NCBI RefSeq assembly: GCF_050632395.1
Contig: NZ_CP192600.1
Coordinates: forward strand, 3,100,001-3,164,000
Length of the DNA stretch: 64,000 nt
Direction: 5' to 3'
DNA from: JAUYQR01 sp050632395
Lineage (GTDB): Bacteria; Pseudomonadota; Alphaproteobacteria; Rhodobacterales; Rhodobacteraceae
The translations under genes were made by a program, and so were the position numbers. The notes under the pieces are model-generated. The model was given only the letters and a program-made list of their open reading frames with translations. It ran no database searches and had not been told where the DNA came from. This document shows positions 24,174-33,350 of this stretch, one piece after another; within the stretch, counting starts at the first letter, position 1; every line of letters begins with the position of its first letter.

Positions 24174-24932
24174 TTAGCCCGGCAGCGGGATGCCGAGCGT
24201 CTCGTAAAGCTCCAGCATCCAATAGCTGAAATCGGTGAAGGCGCCGGTCAGAAGCGCGGTGCCGACGATGAGGAGAAGGACGCCCATCGCGCGTTCGATC
24301 AGTTTCATGTGGCGCTTGAGGCGTGCCATCAGGGTGATCGAGCGTTCGACGAAGATCGCGGCCAGCAGGAACGGCAGGCCGAGGCCGAGGGCGTAGATGC
24401 CGAGGAGGAGCGTGCCGCGCTGGACGCTGCCTTCCTGCGCGGCGAGGCTGAGGATCGCGGCCAGTTGGGGGCCGATGCAGGGTGTCCAGCCGAAGGCGAA
24501 GGCGAGGCCGAGGAGGTAGGCGCCGAAGGCAGACCCACCCTTGTCGCCCGCATCAAGCCGGGCCTCGCGGTCAAGGAGCGGGATGCGGAACACGCCGAGG
24601 AAGTGAAGGCCGAAGATGATCACGACGAGACCGGAGGCCTTGGCGAAGATCTCCTGATTTTGCAGGAAGAAGGTGCCGAAGGCCGAGGCGGTGAAGCCGA
24701 GGATCATGAAGATCGTGGAAAGGCCGAGGACGAAGAAGAGCGCGGGCAGAATCACGCGGCGGCGCGCGGCGGTCGTGCCGGTCATTTCGCCCATGCTGAT
24801 GCCGCCCATGTAGGCGAGGTAGGGCGGCACGACCGGGAGGACGCAGGGGCTGAGGAACGACAGCACGCCCGCGGTCAGCGCCACAAGCATGGCGGGCAGA
24901 AGGGCTGCGTCGATGATCTCTATTCCGAACAT
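24174..24932 (-). CDS. ccdA: Cytochrome c biogenesis protein CcdA
   Basis: 252 residues with about six transmembrane helices. The two redox cysteines are in FLSPCVLPVVPPYLAYMGG (TM1) and FAFGWTPCIGPQLAAI (TM4), the CcdA/DsbD-beta signature. It passes electrons from cytoplasmic thioredoxin to periplasmic thiol proteins needed for heme attachment to cytochrome c. It appears monocistronic. A c-type cytochrome gene lies 0.5 kb further on. Confidence 0.95.
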   Translation of the reverse strand: MFGIEIIDAALLPAMLVALTAGVLSFLSPCVLPVVPPYLAYMGGISMGEMTGTTAARRRVILPALFFVLGLSTIFMILGFTASAFGTFFLQNQEIFAKASGLVVIIFGLHFLGVFRIPLLDREARLDAGDKGGSAFGAYLLGLAFAFGWTPCIGPQLAAILSLAAQEGSVQRGTLLLGIYALGLGLPFLLAAIFVERSITLMARLKRHMKLIERAMGVLLLIVGTALLTGAFTDFSYWMLELYETLGIPLPG

Positions 24933-25011
24933 GACCCTGACATAGCGGCTTTGTCAGGTGGCGTCACGGGGCGCTTGCGTCACGTCCGCGTCAGTTGCGC
25001 ATCAGGGCTGG

Positions 25012-25051
25012 CGGAGGAGCCTCCGGCGGGGATATTTGGGGACAGATGAAG
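25012..25051 (+). repeat. Hairpin + GGATATTT repeat, copy 3
   Basis: Hairpin CGGAGG-AG-CCTCCG (25012-25025), then GGATATTTG (25030-25038) and ACAGATGAAG (25042-25051), the same layout as at 946-992. The repeat's own ATG (25046) is in frame with the tusA-like gene but is probably not its start, because the same ATG in copy 1 starts nothing. Confidence 0.65.
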
Positions 25052-25063
25052 GGGCGCGCGGGC

Positions 25064-25303
25064 ATGGATTGGGACGAGGTGGTCGATTGCGAGGGGATGC
25101 TGTGCCCGCTGCCGGTGCTGCGCGCGCGCAAGCGGTTGATGGCGATGGCTGTGGGGCGGGTTCTGTGCGTGCGGACGACTGACCCGATGGCGGCGGTGGA
25201 TCTGCCGCATTTCTGCGCCGAAAGCGGGCACCGCCTGCTGGAGACGCGGGCCGAGGGCGGGGTGGCGCTGTATCTGATCCGCAAGGAAAAAGGCGGCGGG
25301 TGA
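25064..25303 (+). CDS. TusA-family sulfurtransferase-like protein
   Basis: 79 residues, MDWDEVVDCEGMLCPLPVLRARKRL. The catalytic cysteine is in LCPLPVL, the CPxP motif of TusA/YeeD proteins that carry persulfide sulfur. An upstream in-frame ATG at 25046 lies inside the GGATATTT repeat and is less likely; 25064 has AAGGGG upstream. It has no clear operon partner. It may serve tRNA thiolation or molybdenum-cofactor sulfur supply. Confidence 0.85.
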   Translation: MDWDEVVDCEGMLCPLPVLRARKRLMAMAVGRVLCVRTTDPMAAVDLPHFCAESGHRLLETRAEGGVALYLIRKEKGGG

Positions 25304-25474
25304 TCGCGGCACGCAGTGCTGGCCGGGCCATGAGCCAAGAGACCCGGCCAAGGAATCCCCGACCGGGCCTTAGTGCCATCCATCGGATCAGACCCCTCGA
25401 TCGCACCCTCGGAAAGGCCGATCTTGGTTCGGACAGGGCGCAGCGCCCTGCCACGCCCCGCACGGGCGGCAGCC

Positions 25475-25882
25475 CTATTTCTGTATCGATTCCAGATAGG
25501 TCGCGAGCGACAGGATGCGCCCCCGCACTTCAAGCACACCACCATATGCCCCTTCGGAATCCCCTACCTCATCGGTGAACACATCACCCCAAAGCGGCAT
25601 TGCACCGCCATGCGCCCGGACGCCCGAGCGGCCATCGATGACCTGAAGCACCCTCAGCATCGGAAACACGCCGCCATTGTTCTTTGACAAGAGGGTGAGG
25701 TTCGGCGACGGAATATTCACGACGTTGGCCATGTCGCCGTCCCCCAGACCTGCCGCGCCGTGACAGGCCGTGCAGTAGGTAGCAAAGAGCTCTGCGCCGA
25801 TGTCGGTCGCCGCCGCCGAAGCGGCACCAACGGACACTGAAGAGGCAAGTAGAACAGACGTCAGCAAGGATCTCATCTTCAT
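25475..25882 (-). CDS. Small class I c-type cytochrome
   Basis: 135 residues from ATG 25882, which has GGGAGC upstream. A signal peptide (MKMRSLLTSVLLASSVSVGAAS) sends it to the periplasm. One heme motif, YCTACHGAAGLGDGDMANV, is near residues 37-55. A candidate Met ligand is in HGGAMPLWGDVF. The C-terminus ATYLESIQK resembles cytochromes of electron-transfer chains to oxidases or dehydrogenases. No partner oxidoreductase is adjacent. Confidence 0.9.
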   Translation of the reverse strand: MKMRSLLTSVLLASSVSVGAASAAATDIGAELFATYCTACHGAAGLGDGDMANVVNIPSPNLTLLSKNNGGVFPMLRVLQVIDGRSGVRAHGGAMPLWGDVFTDEVGDSEGAYGGVLEVRGRILSLATYLESIQK

Positions 25883-26050
25883 CTGATTGCTCCCGATAGA
25901 ACACTTCCACGAGTCATTTTTTACAAATCTGAATATGACGGCATTGATTTCCGTCATCGTCGTCAATCATCGCGATGACGGCGCGTTTCGCGATCAGCGG
26001 GGGCTTGGGCAGATGGCCCCACCTTGAGGCGACAGGCGGGCACGAGATCA

Positions 26051-26085
26051 AAAGACCCTGCCGGAATATTTCCGGCAGGGTCTTT
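26051..26085 (-). terminator. Rho-independent terminator after rne (bidirectional)
   Basis: A perfect 16-bp stem: 5' arm AAAGACCCTGCCGGAA (26051-26066), loop TAT (26067-26069), and 3' arm 26070-26085 ending GGGTCTTT. It is 87 bp past the RNase E stop. The A/T arms allow use from both strands. Confidence 0.92.
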
Positions 26086-26171
26086 CATGTCAGTTGGCCG
26101 GTACCGGAACGGGTTGGATTACCCAGCCGTACGCGATATCTGCCGCCGTTGATCTTTGCCGGTCGTGGCGC

Positions 26172-28928
26172 TTATCGACCGAGCGACCACCAGCCTTTTT
26201 TCTTCGGCTTTGCCGGATCTTCGGCACCTGTTTCCACGACCGGCGCGGCCGGCGCTGGTTGCGGCGCAGGCGCTGCGGCGGCTGACGGTGCTGCCACAGG
26301 TTCTGCGACAGGCGCTGCCACCAGTTCAGCTACCGGTTCTGGCGCAGGCTCGGCCTTTGGCTTGGCGCTGCGGGCGCGGCCAGGCTTTTTGGCAGGTTCT
26401 GCGGCAGGTTCGGGGGCAGGCTCTGCGGCAGGTACCGGGGCGGCTTCCGCCGCTGCTTCGGCAACCCCTTCGGCCTGCGCGGTTTCTGTCGCAGGCTTGG
26501 CCCGTGAGCGCGAGGGACGCCGACCGGATTTGGTTTCGGGTTTGGCATCTGCCACGGGAGCGGCTTCGGCGGCCACGGCTGCGGCAGGTGCAGCCTCGGC
26601 AACCTCGGCCTTGGCGCGTGGTTTGCGGGTGCGCCGGGCCTTGGTGCCAGCCTCGGCTTCGGCTGCCGCCGCTGCCGGTTCGGTCACCGCATCGGCAGCC
26701 ACATCGTCGCCGTCATCTTCGTCGTCATCGCTGGCATCGCCCGCCTCGGCGCCATTGGCACCAGCCTCGAGCCCGCCTTCACGCGCACCACCCCGCCGAC
26801 GCCGACGCCGACGACGCTTTTTCTTGCCGGTGCCGTCACCATCCGCCACAGGACGCGGCGCGGCAGCACCCGGTTCGCGGGCGGCGGCAGGCTCGGCGGC
26901 CTCAACCTCAACCTCGGCCTCGGCCTCGACTTCTTCGTCCTCGATCTCGTCGATGTAATCGTCTTCTTCGTCAACGGCGGCGCCCATCAGGCCGGCATGG
27001 CCCGAGATTACCGGGGTTTCCGGCACGGCTCGGATCGCGGTCTTGAACTTTTCGATCACGTGATCAGGGCTGATCATCGTCGGATCAGCCTCGATCCGCA
27101 CGGCCATGCCATAGCGCGCCTCGATCGTGGCGATGTGTTCGCGCTTGTGGTTGATCAGGAAGTTCACGATCCCGACCGGGGCTTTCAGGAGCACCTCTTT
27201 CGAGCGTTTCCGTGTGCCTTCCTCTTCCAGCGCGCGCAGCACTTGCAGCGCCATGCTGTCATCCGACCGGATCAGGCCAGTGCCGTGGCAGTGCTGGCAA
27301 GGCTGGGTGGTGCTTTCGAGCATACCGGGGCGCAGGCGCTGGCGGCTCATCTCCATCAGGCCGAAGCCCGAAATGCGGCCGACCTGAATGCGGGCGCGGT
27401 CGGTTTTCAGCTTGTCCTTCAACTTTTTCTCGACCGCGGCGTTGTTGCGCCGTTCTTCCATGTCGATGAAGTCGATGACGATCAGACCGGCGAGGTCGCG
27501 CAGGCGAAGCTGGCGGGCCACTTCCTCGGCGGCTTCAAGGTTGGTCTTGAGCGCGGTATCCTCGATCGAGCCTTCCTTGGTGGCACGGCCCGAGTTCACG
27601 TCGATGGCAACCAGTGCTTCGGTGATGCCGATCACGATGTAGCCACCGGAGCGCAGCTGCACCACCGGGTTGAACATGCCGCCCAGATAGCTTTCGACCT
27701 GGAACTTGGCGAACAAGGGCATCGGTTCGGTATAGCGCACGACCTGCTTGGCGTGGCTTGGCATGATCATGCGCATGAAGTCCTTGGCGGTGCGGTAGCC
27801 CGCCTCGCCTTCGACCAGCACCTCGTCGATCTCGCGGCTGTAAAGATCGCGGATCGAGCGTTTGATCAGGTTGCCTTCCTCGTAGATCGCGGCAGGCGCG
27901 ATCGACTTGAGGGTCAGTTCGCGGATCTGTTCCCAAAGCCGCATCAGATATTCGTAGTCGCGCTTGATCTCGGGCTTGGTGCGTTTGGCACCAGCGGTGC
28001 GGATGATGAGGCCCGCGCCTTCCGGCAGTTCGATTTCCTGCGCGATTTCCTTGAGCTTCTTGCGGTCGGCGGCCTGGGTGATCTTGCGGGAAATGCCGCC
28101 ACCGCGCGCGGTGTTGGGCATCAGCACGCAGTAACGACCGGCGAGCGACAGGTAGGTGGTGAGCGCGGCACCCTTGTTGCCGCGTTCTTCCTTGACCACC
28201 TGCACCAGCATGATCTGGCGAACCTTGACGACCTCTTGAATCTTGTAGCGGCGGGCGCGCGGGCGGCGCGGGGCGCTGATCTCCTCGGCCACGTCTTCTT
28301 CGGCGATGGATTCGATCTCATCGTCGGTGTCGGAGGCGTGGTCCATTGCGCGGTAGGGGCGTTCGGATTTTTCTTCGCCATCGGCGCTGTGGTCGTGGTC
28401 GTGCGGATGGTCGTGATCGTGCGCATTGTCATGCGCTTCGGTTGCCGGTTCGGCAGCGGCCTCGGCGACGGTTTCCACCTGCGTGTCGAGGTTGTCCTCG
28501 TCATCGAGGTCGACGACGTCCATGCCGCTTGGGCCTTCGGTCACGGCATCGTCTGTCTTGACGGCTTCGGCCTTGGCCTGCTGCGGGCGGGGGGTGCGGC
28601 GGCGCGAGCGGCGGTTGTCCTCCTCCTCCTCGGCGCGCGCCATCTGGCGCTCTTCCTCGATCAGGGCTTTGCGGTCGGCGACGGGGATCTGGTAATAGTC
28701 GGGGTGGATTTCGGCGAAGGCCAGAAATCCGTGCCGGTTGCCACCGTATTCGACAAAGGCAGCCTGGAGCGAAGGCTCCACCCGGGTCACTTTGGCGAGA
28801 TAGATGTTTCCGGCGAGTTGGCGTTTGTTGACGGTCTCGAAGTCGAATTCTTCAACCTTGTTTCCGTCTACCACCACAACGCGAGTTTCCTCGGCGTGGG
28901 TGGCGTCGATCAGCATCTTCTTGGCCAT
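26172..28928 (-). CDS. rne: Ribonuclease E
   Basis: 918 residues from ATG 28928 (MAKKMLIDATHAEETRV). The S1 RNA-binding domain is interrupted by a long acidic insertion (about residues 92-225) with a His/Asp-rich stretch HDHDHPHDHDH. Next come the RNase E/G core, DNase-I-like catalytic site ALVAIDVNSGRATKE, and the zinc-link CQHCHGTG that holds dimers. The C-terminal about 250 residues are a disordered Ala/Pro/Glu tail with an arginine-rich patch (KKKRRRRRRRRGG), the degradosome scaffold. It cuts single-stranded RNA in mRNA turnover and rRNA/tRNA maturation. Confidence 0.97.
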   Translation of the reverse strand: MAKKMLIDATHAEETRVVVVDGNKVEEFDFETVNKRQLAGNIYLAKVTRVEPSLQAAFVEYGGNRHGFLAFAEIHPDYYQIPVADRKALIEEERQMARAEEEEDNRRSRRRTPRPQQAKAEAVKTDDAVTEGPSGMDVVDLDDEDNLDTQVETVAEAAAEPATEAHDNAHDHDHPHDHDHSADGEEKSERPYRAMDHASDTDDEIESIAEEDVAEEISAPRRPRARRYKIQEVVKVRQIMLVQVVKEERGNKGAALTTYLSLAGRYCVLMPNTARGGGISRKITQAADRKKLKEIAQEIELPEGAGLIIRTAGAKRTKPEIKRDYEYLMRLWEQIRELTLKSIAPAAIYEEGNLIKRSIRDLYSREIDEVLVEGEAGYRTAKDFMRMIMPSHAKQVVRYTEPMPLFAKFQVESYLGGMFNPVVQLRSGGYIVIGITEALVAIDVNSGRATKEGSIEDTALKTNLEAAEEVARQLRLRDLAGLIVIDFIDMEERRNNAAVEKKLKDKLKTDRARIQVGRISGFGLMEMSRQRLRPGMLESTTQPCQHCHGTGLIRSDDSMALQVLRALEEEGTRKRSKEVLLKAPVGIVNFLINHKREHIATIEARYGMAVRIEADPTMISPDHVIEKFKTAIRAVPETPVISGHAGLMGAAVDEEDDYIDEIEDEEVEAEAEVEVEAAEPAAAREPGAAAPRPVADGDGTGKKKRRRRRRRRGGAREGGLEAGANGAEAGDASDDDEDDGDDVAADAVTEPAAAAAEAEAGTKARRTRKPRAKAEVAEAAPAAAVAAEAAPVADAKPETKSGRRPSRSRAKPATETAQAEGVAEAAAEAAPVPAAEPAPEPAAEPAKKPGRARSAKPKAEPAPEPVAELVAAPVAEPVAAPSAAAAPAPQPAPAAPVVETGAEDPAKPKKKGWWSLGR

Positions 28929-29421
28929 TTTGTTCCAATGCGCCCGGCCTGCCAAAGGCACCGCCCGGGGAAGCCCCTGGCGGATGGTTGACGGGGTAAG
29001 GGCGGCTTGTTCGGGCGATGGCGTGCAACGCAAATGGCCGGGGCGTGCCCTGTGGGCACCCCTCGCCGTCACTTGCCGATGTCGCTCGCATCATCGCGGT
29101 TCACGTCTGGGCGGCCTTGCGGACACCCACCTGTCAAGTCCCGCCAAGCCCTAGGACCGGGCGGGAAATTCTGTGGCCTTCCGGCCGGTGAGATCGCGTT
29201 GGCGGCAGCACGCATGGGGCGCCGGGTCCGACATCGCGATGGAATTCTAGCGCGCGAGTGTCACTTGCGCGTCATGCGACCCTAAGGGCAAAGCGGGCGG
29301 AAACACAATGGCGAATTTCCGCGCCACCGTGCCGCCCGGTGCCTGCCAAGGGGGCAAGTGCCGGGGCCGGGCCGCAGGGATGCGTGCGCGATCAAGGGGT
29401 TGGGCGGGTTTCGTGGTGCTG
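28929..29421. other. Intergenic region upstream of rne
   Basis: 493 bp between the rne start and the end of the dctD-like gene. I see no convincing ORF, RNA gene or repeat. It probably holds the rne promoter and a long 5' leader; in other bacteria RNase E controls its own mRNA through such a leader. The region is GC-rich with short inverted repeats but no clear terminator for dctD. Confidence 0.5.
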
Positions 29422-30750
29422 TCAGACGTAATCCGACCGGGTCAGGCCATACTTCGCCATCTTTTCGTTCAGCGTGCGGCGCGGCAGGCACAACTCTTCC
29501 ATCACCGCGACGATCGAGCCCTTGTGGCGGCGCATGGTGTTGTCGATCAGCATCCGCTCGAAAGCTTCGACGTAATCCTTCAGCGGCTTGCCTTCGGTGG
29601 TCAGCGCCGGGCCGGAGGCTTCGTTGTCGGCCATCAGCAGGCTGGCGATGGAGCCGGAACCGCGGCGGTTCTGCAAGACCGCGCGTTCGGCGATGTTCAC
29701 CAGTTGGCGGACGTTGCCGGGCCAGGGTGCCTGCAGAAGCTGGGCGGCTTCCTGTGCGGTCACCTGAGGTGCGTCGCAGCCGTACTCCTCGGCGAACTGT
29801 TCGGACATGCGGGTGAACAACTGGAGGATGTCTTCGCCGCGTGACCGCAGCGGCGGCAGCAGGATCGTCATGGCGCCAAGGCGGTAGAAAAGATCGGGGC
29901 GCAGCACGGCTTCCAGCGTGGTGTCGGGGGCGTGCTGGTTGCAGATCGCGATGATCCGGGTTTCGGGCGGCGTGCCCTGATCGTTGATCACGGTCAGCAG
30001 GCGAGCTTGCAGCGAGTGGCTGAGCGCCTCGATATCCTCAAGACAGAGGGTGCCGCCGCGGGCTTCCTCGATCAGTGGCAGCTGGCCATCTTCGGCGGGG
30101 CCAAAGAGGCGCGCGGCAAGCTGATCCTCGCCCCATGCGGCGCAGGAGATGGTGACGAACTTCTTGGCAGCGCGCGGGCCGACGGCGTGCAGCGCGTGGG
30201 CCACAAGCGTCTTGCCGGTGCCGGTTTCGCCGTCGATCAGCACGTGACTGTCGGCCTGACCAAGGTCGAGGATGTCTTCGCGCAGCCGTTCCATCGCGGG
30301 CGAAGAACCGATCAGCTTTTTCATGATGGTGGAGCCGTCGGACAGCTCCTTGCGCAGCGCGCGGTTGTCCAGCGTCATCCGCCGAGCCTGCGTCGCGCGC
30401 TTGGCAAGTTCGGTCATCCGGTCGGGGTTGAACGGCTTTTCCAGAAAATCGAACGCCCCTACCCGCATCGCCTCCACCGCCATCGGCACGTCGCCGTGGC
30501 CGGTGATCATGATCACTGGCAGGCCGCTGTCCTGCCCCATCAGCCGTTTCAGAAAGGACATGCCATCCATCCCCGGCATCTTGATGTCGCTGACCACGAC
30601 GCCCTGAAACTCTGGCCCGATAACCTTCAACGCGTCTTCGGCGCTGGCGTAGGTTTCGGTATCGAACCCACTGAGCGCAAGCCACTGGCTGATGGACTGC
30701 CGCATATCGGCCTCGTCATCGACGATCGCGACTTTCATAGCCCGAACCAT
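29422..30750 (-). CDS. dctD: DctD-family response regulator lacking the GAFTGA loop
   Basis: 442 residues from ATG 30750, preceded by GAGGAT. The receiver domain (VAIVDDEADMRQ; phospho-Asp in VVVSDIKMPGMDG) is followed by an AAA+ domain with Walker A LIDGETGTGKTLVAHALH and a Walker B-like GGTLCLEDIEAL where DE is swapped to ED. The region between ARLFG and LPLIEEARGG is only PAEDGQ, so the sigma-54-contacting GAFTGA loop is missing. A Fis-type helix ends the protein. It lies 7 bp after dctB. It likely responds to C4-dicarboxylates but may not use sigma-54. Confidence 0.88.
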   Translation of the reverse strand: MVRAMKVAIVDDEADMRQSISQWLALSGFDTETYASAEDALKVIGPEFQGVVVSDIKMPGMDGMSFLKRLMGQDSGLPVIMITGHGDVPMAVEAMRVGAFDFLEKPFNPDRMTELAKRATQARRMTLDNRALRKELSDGSTIMKKLIGSSPAMERLREDILDLGQADSHVLIDGETGTGKTLVAHALHAVGPRAAKKFVTISCAAWGEDQLAARLFGPAEDGQLPLIEEARGGTLCLEDIEALSHSLQARLLTVINDQGTPPETRIIAICNQHAPDTTLEAVLRPDLFYRLGAMTILLPPLRSRGEDILQLFTRMSEQFAEEYGCDAPQVTAQEAAQLLQAPWPGNVRQLVNIAERAVLQNRRGSGSIASLLMADNEASGPALTTEGKPLKDYVEAFERMLIDNTMRRHKGSIVAVMEELCLPRRTLNEKMAKYGLTRSDYV

Positions 30751-30757
30751 AGAATCC

Positions 30758-32518
30758 TCATTCCGCTGCTTGTTGTTCCTTGCCGAGAATCGGCAATTGC
30801 ATTTCGAAGACGGCACCGCCGCTTTCGCCGTTGCGCGCCGTCAGCCGACCGCCAAGGTCGGTGACGATGCCGCTTGATATCGCAAGGCCAAGGCCGACGC
30901 CCTCGCCCGGTTTCTTCGTCGTGTAGAACGGCTCGAACAGGTTATCGAGATCGACGATCCCGTGGCCGTTGTCGCGCACCGTCAGGGTCGCCGTCTCACC
31001 CGCCGAAAGAAGGATGTCGATCTGCGGGGTTTCGGTGTCCTTGGTCGCGTCAAGCGCGTTGCGCAACAGGTTGATGATCACCTGTTCGAGACGGATGCGG
31101 TCGGCCATCACCATGACGGGCTGGCGCGGCAGGCCACGGGTGATCTTGACGATGCGGGCCTTCAACTGCGGCTCCATCATCGACAGGGCCGAGGAAACGC
31201 AGGCGCGAAGGTCAACCGGTTCAAAGGCTTCGCCGCCCTTCCTTGCGTAAGACTTCAACTGGCGGGTGATCGCGCCCATCCGTTCGATCAGGTCGTCGAT
31301 CCGCTGGAACGACGACAGCGCCTCTTCCAGACGCTTTCTTTGCAGCAAGAGCCGCGCCCCGGCGAGGTAGGTCTTCATCGCGGCGAGAGGCTGGTTCAAC
31401 TCGTGGCTGACAGCCGCAGACATCTCGCCCAAAGCGGCCAGCTTGGAGGATTGTGCCAAGGTCAGTTCGGCCACCTCGAGGTCTTTCTGTACCTTTTCCC
31501 GTTCGGCAATCTCGCGTTGTAAACGCGCATTGAGCATCCGGAGTTCCGCAGACTCGCGCTGAAACAGCAATGATCGTGACAGGGCGCGGCGCGACAGGAT
31601 GTAGAAGGTGATCGCCATCAGGATCGCGAAACCCATGATTTCCAGCGCAAGGATGCCGTTCACCTGATCACGCACCGAATTGTAGGCGGTGTAGGTGTAG
31701 ATCCGCCAGCCGCGGAACGGCACCCGCGCCTCTGTCTGCATCACCGCCTCGCCCTTGACATAGGCATCTGGCGGCACCTGCGCCCAGTCGGCCGTCGCCT
31801 GCAGCGCGCGCGAAATGGCCGACGGCGCGTCGCGCAGCGACAGCGCATCGTCCATCGGCAAGCCGCGCCAGCGAGGTTCGGTTGCAAGCACGACGCTGCC
31901 TTCGCTGTCGGTGACAAGCACGGCGTCCTGCAGGCCCGCCCAGGCGCGTTCGAATTTCATCAGGTCGACTGACACCACGATCACGCCCATCAGCCGCGAG
32001 TCCGACCGGATGCTGCGCGAATAGACGAAATCATAGCCGCCCGCCTCGCGACGGACCGGGGTGAAGATGGTGCCATCCGCCCGCTGCGCATCGACGAAAT
32101 AGGGGTCGGACTTGTAGCTGGTGCCAAGCACGTTGCGGTTGGTCGCGCCGACGACGCGGCCATCGTTGTCAACGAGCCGGATCGAGGCGACGCCGATTTC
32201 GGCCTGTAGGGCAATCAGCTTGGCCGATGTGCTGGAGAAATTGCCCTCGGCCAGCGCCCGGACCAGTTCCGGATCGCGCGCCAGCAACAAGGGCACCACC
32301 GAAGTGCGCTGCAATTCCGAGATCAGGTTGCCGGTGTAAAGCGCAAGCCGCACTTCGGCGCGGTTGCGGGTGGTATCGACGTAGCGGTCGGTCAAAAGCC
32401 GGTTCGAGACCAGCACCACAATGACCGCAAGCAGCAGCAGCAGGCCGATGGCGAGTTTCACACGCCAAGGCAATCCCTTGGCGGTCTCGTCTAGGTCGGC
32501 TGGGTCCACTGTCGTCAT
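30758..32518 (-). CDS. dctB: DctB-type sensor histidine kinase
   Basis: 586 residues. TM1 (about 21-41), a periplasmic double-PDC/CACHE sensor (about 45-285), TM2 (about 292-312), a coiled coil, and the kinase core with phospho-His in MSAAVSHELNQPLAAMKTYL, N box NLLRNALDATKD and G boxes GHGIVDL and GVGLGLAISSG. It should sense C4-dicarboxylates in the periplasm and phosphorylate the adjoining DctD. No dctPQM transporter is in this window, so the targets lie elsewhere. Confidence 0.93.
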   Translation of the reverse strand: MTTVDPADLDETAKGLPWRVKLAIGLLLLLAVIVVLVSNRLLTDRYVDTTRNRAEVRLALYTGNLISELQRTSVVPLLLARDPELVRALAEGNFSSTSAKLIALQAEIGVASIRLVDNDGRVVGATNRNVLGTSYKSDPYFVDAQRADGTIFTPVRREAGGYDFVYSRSIRSDSRLMGVIVVSVDLMKFERAWAGLQDAVLVTDSEGSVVLATEPRWRGLPMDDALSLRDAPSAISRALQATADWAQVPPDAYVKGEAVMQTEARVPFRGWRIYTYTAYNSVRDQVNGILALEIMGFAILMAITFYILSRRALSRSLLFQRESAELRMLNARLQREIAEREKVQKDLEVAELTLAQSSKLAALGEMSAAVSHELNQPLAAMKTYLAGARLLLQRKRLEEALSSFQRIDDLIERMGAITRQLKSYARKGGEAFEPVDLRACVSSALSMMEPQLKARIVKITRGLPRQPVMVMADRIRLEQVIINLLRNALDATKDTETPQIDILLSAGETATLTVRDNGHGIVDLDNLFEPFYTTKKPGEGVGLGLAISSGIVTDLGGRLTARNGESGGAVFEMQLPILGKEQQAAE

Positions 32519-32564
32519 GCCCGCAGAGTATGGCCCGGTTGATACGGCCTCAAGCGGATGACGG

Positions 32565-33233
32565 TCAGGCCAGCGCCATCCCGCGCATCAGCGAGGCAAA
32601 GACGCCCTGCCCGTCCGCGCCGCCCAGTGCCGGGTCGATGGCGCGTTCCGGATGCGGCATCATGCCCAGAACTCGGCGGTTCGCAGACAGCACGCCCGCG
32701 ATGTCGGCCATCGAGCCGTTTGGGTTGGCGACGTAGGTGAAGGCGATGCGATCCTCGGCCTTCAGGCGCTGCAGGCCCGCGTCGTCGATGGTGTAATTGC
32801 CGTCGTGATGCGCGATCGGGATGCGGATCTGCTGGCCTGCGGTGTAGCTTTGCGTGAAGGGGCTGGCCGTGGTGGCCACGGTCAGCGTGACGCTGCGGCA
32901 GACGAACTTGAGGCCCGCGTTGCGCATCAGGACGCCGGGCAGCAGGCCCATCTCGGTCAGGACCTGAAAGCCGTTGCAGATGCCGATGGCAAAGCCGCCG
33001 CGATCAGCGTGGGCACGCACGGCGGCCCCGATTGGCGACTGCGCGGCGATGGCGCCGCAGCGCAGGTAATCGCCAAAGGAAAACCCGCCGGGGATGCCGA
33101 CCACGTCGACGCCCGCTGGCAGGGTGGTGTCCTTGTGCCAGACGCGGGCAACCTCGAATCCGGCGGCCTCGAAGGCCACGGCGAGGTCACGGTCGCAGTT
33201 CGATCCGGGGAAGGTGACGACGGCGGCTTTCAT
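32565..33233 (-). CDS. purQ: Phosphoribosylformylglycinamidine synthase subunit PurQ
   Basis: 222 residues from ATG 33233, preceded by GGAGG; the open frame continues upstream without a start signal. The catalytic Cys is in FAIGICNGFQVLTEMG, and the His/Glu pair in MMPHPERAID completes the class I glutaminase triad. It supplies ammonia to PurL with PurS. Unlike many relatives it is not next to purS, which is 11 kb away with purC. Confidence 0.96.
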   Translation of the reverse strand: MKAAVVTFPGSNCDRDLAVAFEAAGFEVARVWHKDTTLPAGVDVVGIPGGFSFGDYLRCGAIAAQSPIGAAVRAHADRGGFAIGICNGFQVLTEMGLLPGVLMRNAGLKFVCRSVTLTVATTASPFTQSYTAGQQIRIPIAHHDGNYTIDDAGLQRLKAEDRIAFTYVANPNGSMADIAGVLSANRRVLGMMPHPERAIDPALGGADGQGVFASLMRGMALA

Positions 33234-33350
33234 GGCCCCTCCGAGGCTGGCGTTGGATGGCGCCTCAATAGCGCAGGGCGCGGCAAAGGGCCAGAGGCGG
33301 CAGGCGTTTGCTAGGCTTGCCAGCACCGGCAAACCGCTTAGGCTGTGGCG

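Noticed and set aside
26997..28991. 664-codon open frame on the plus strand
   Set aside because: It is antisense to rne; its protein has no domain features and the minus-strand reading is a full RNase E.
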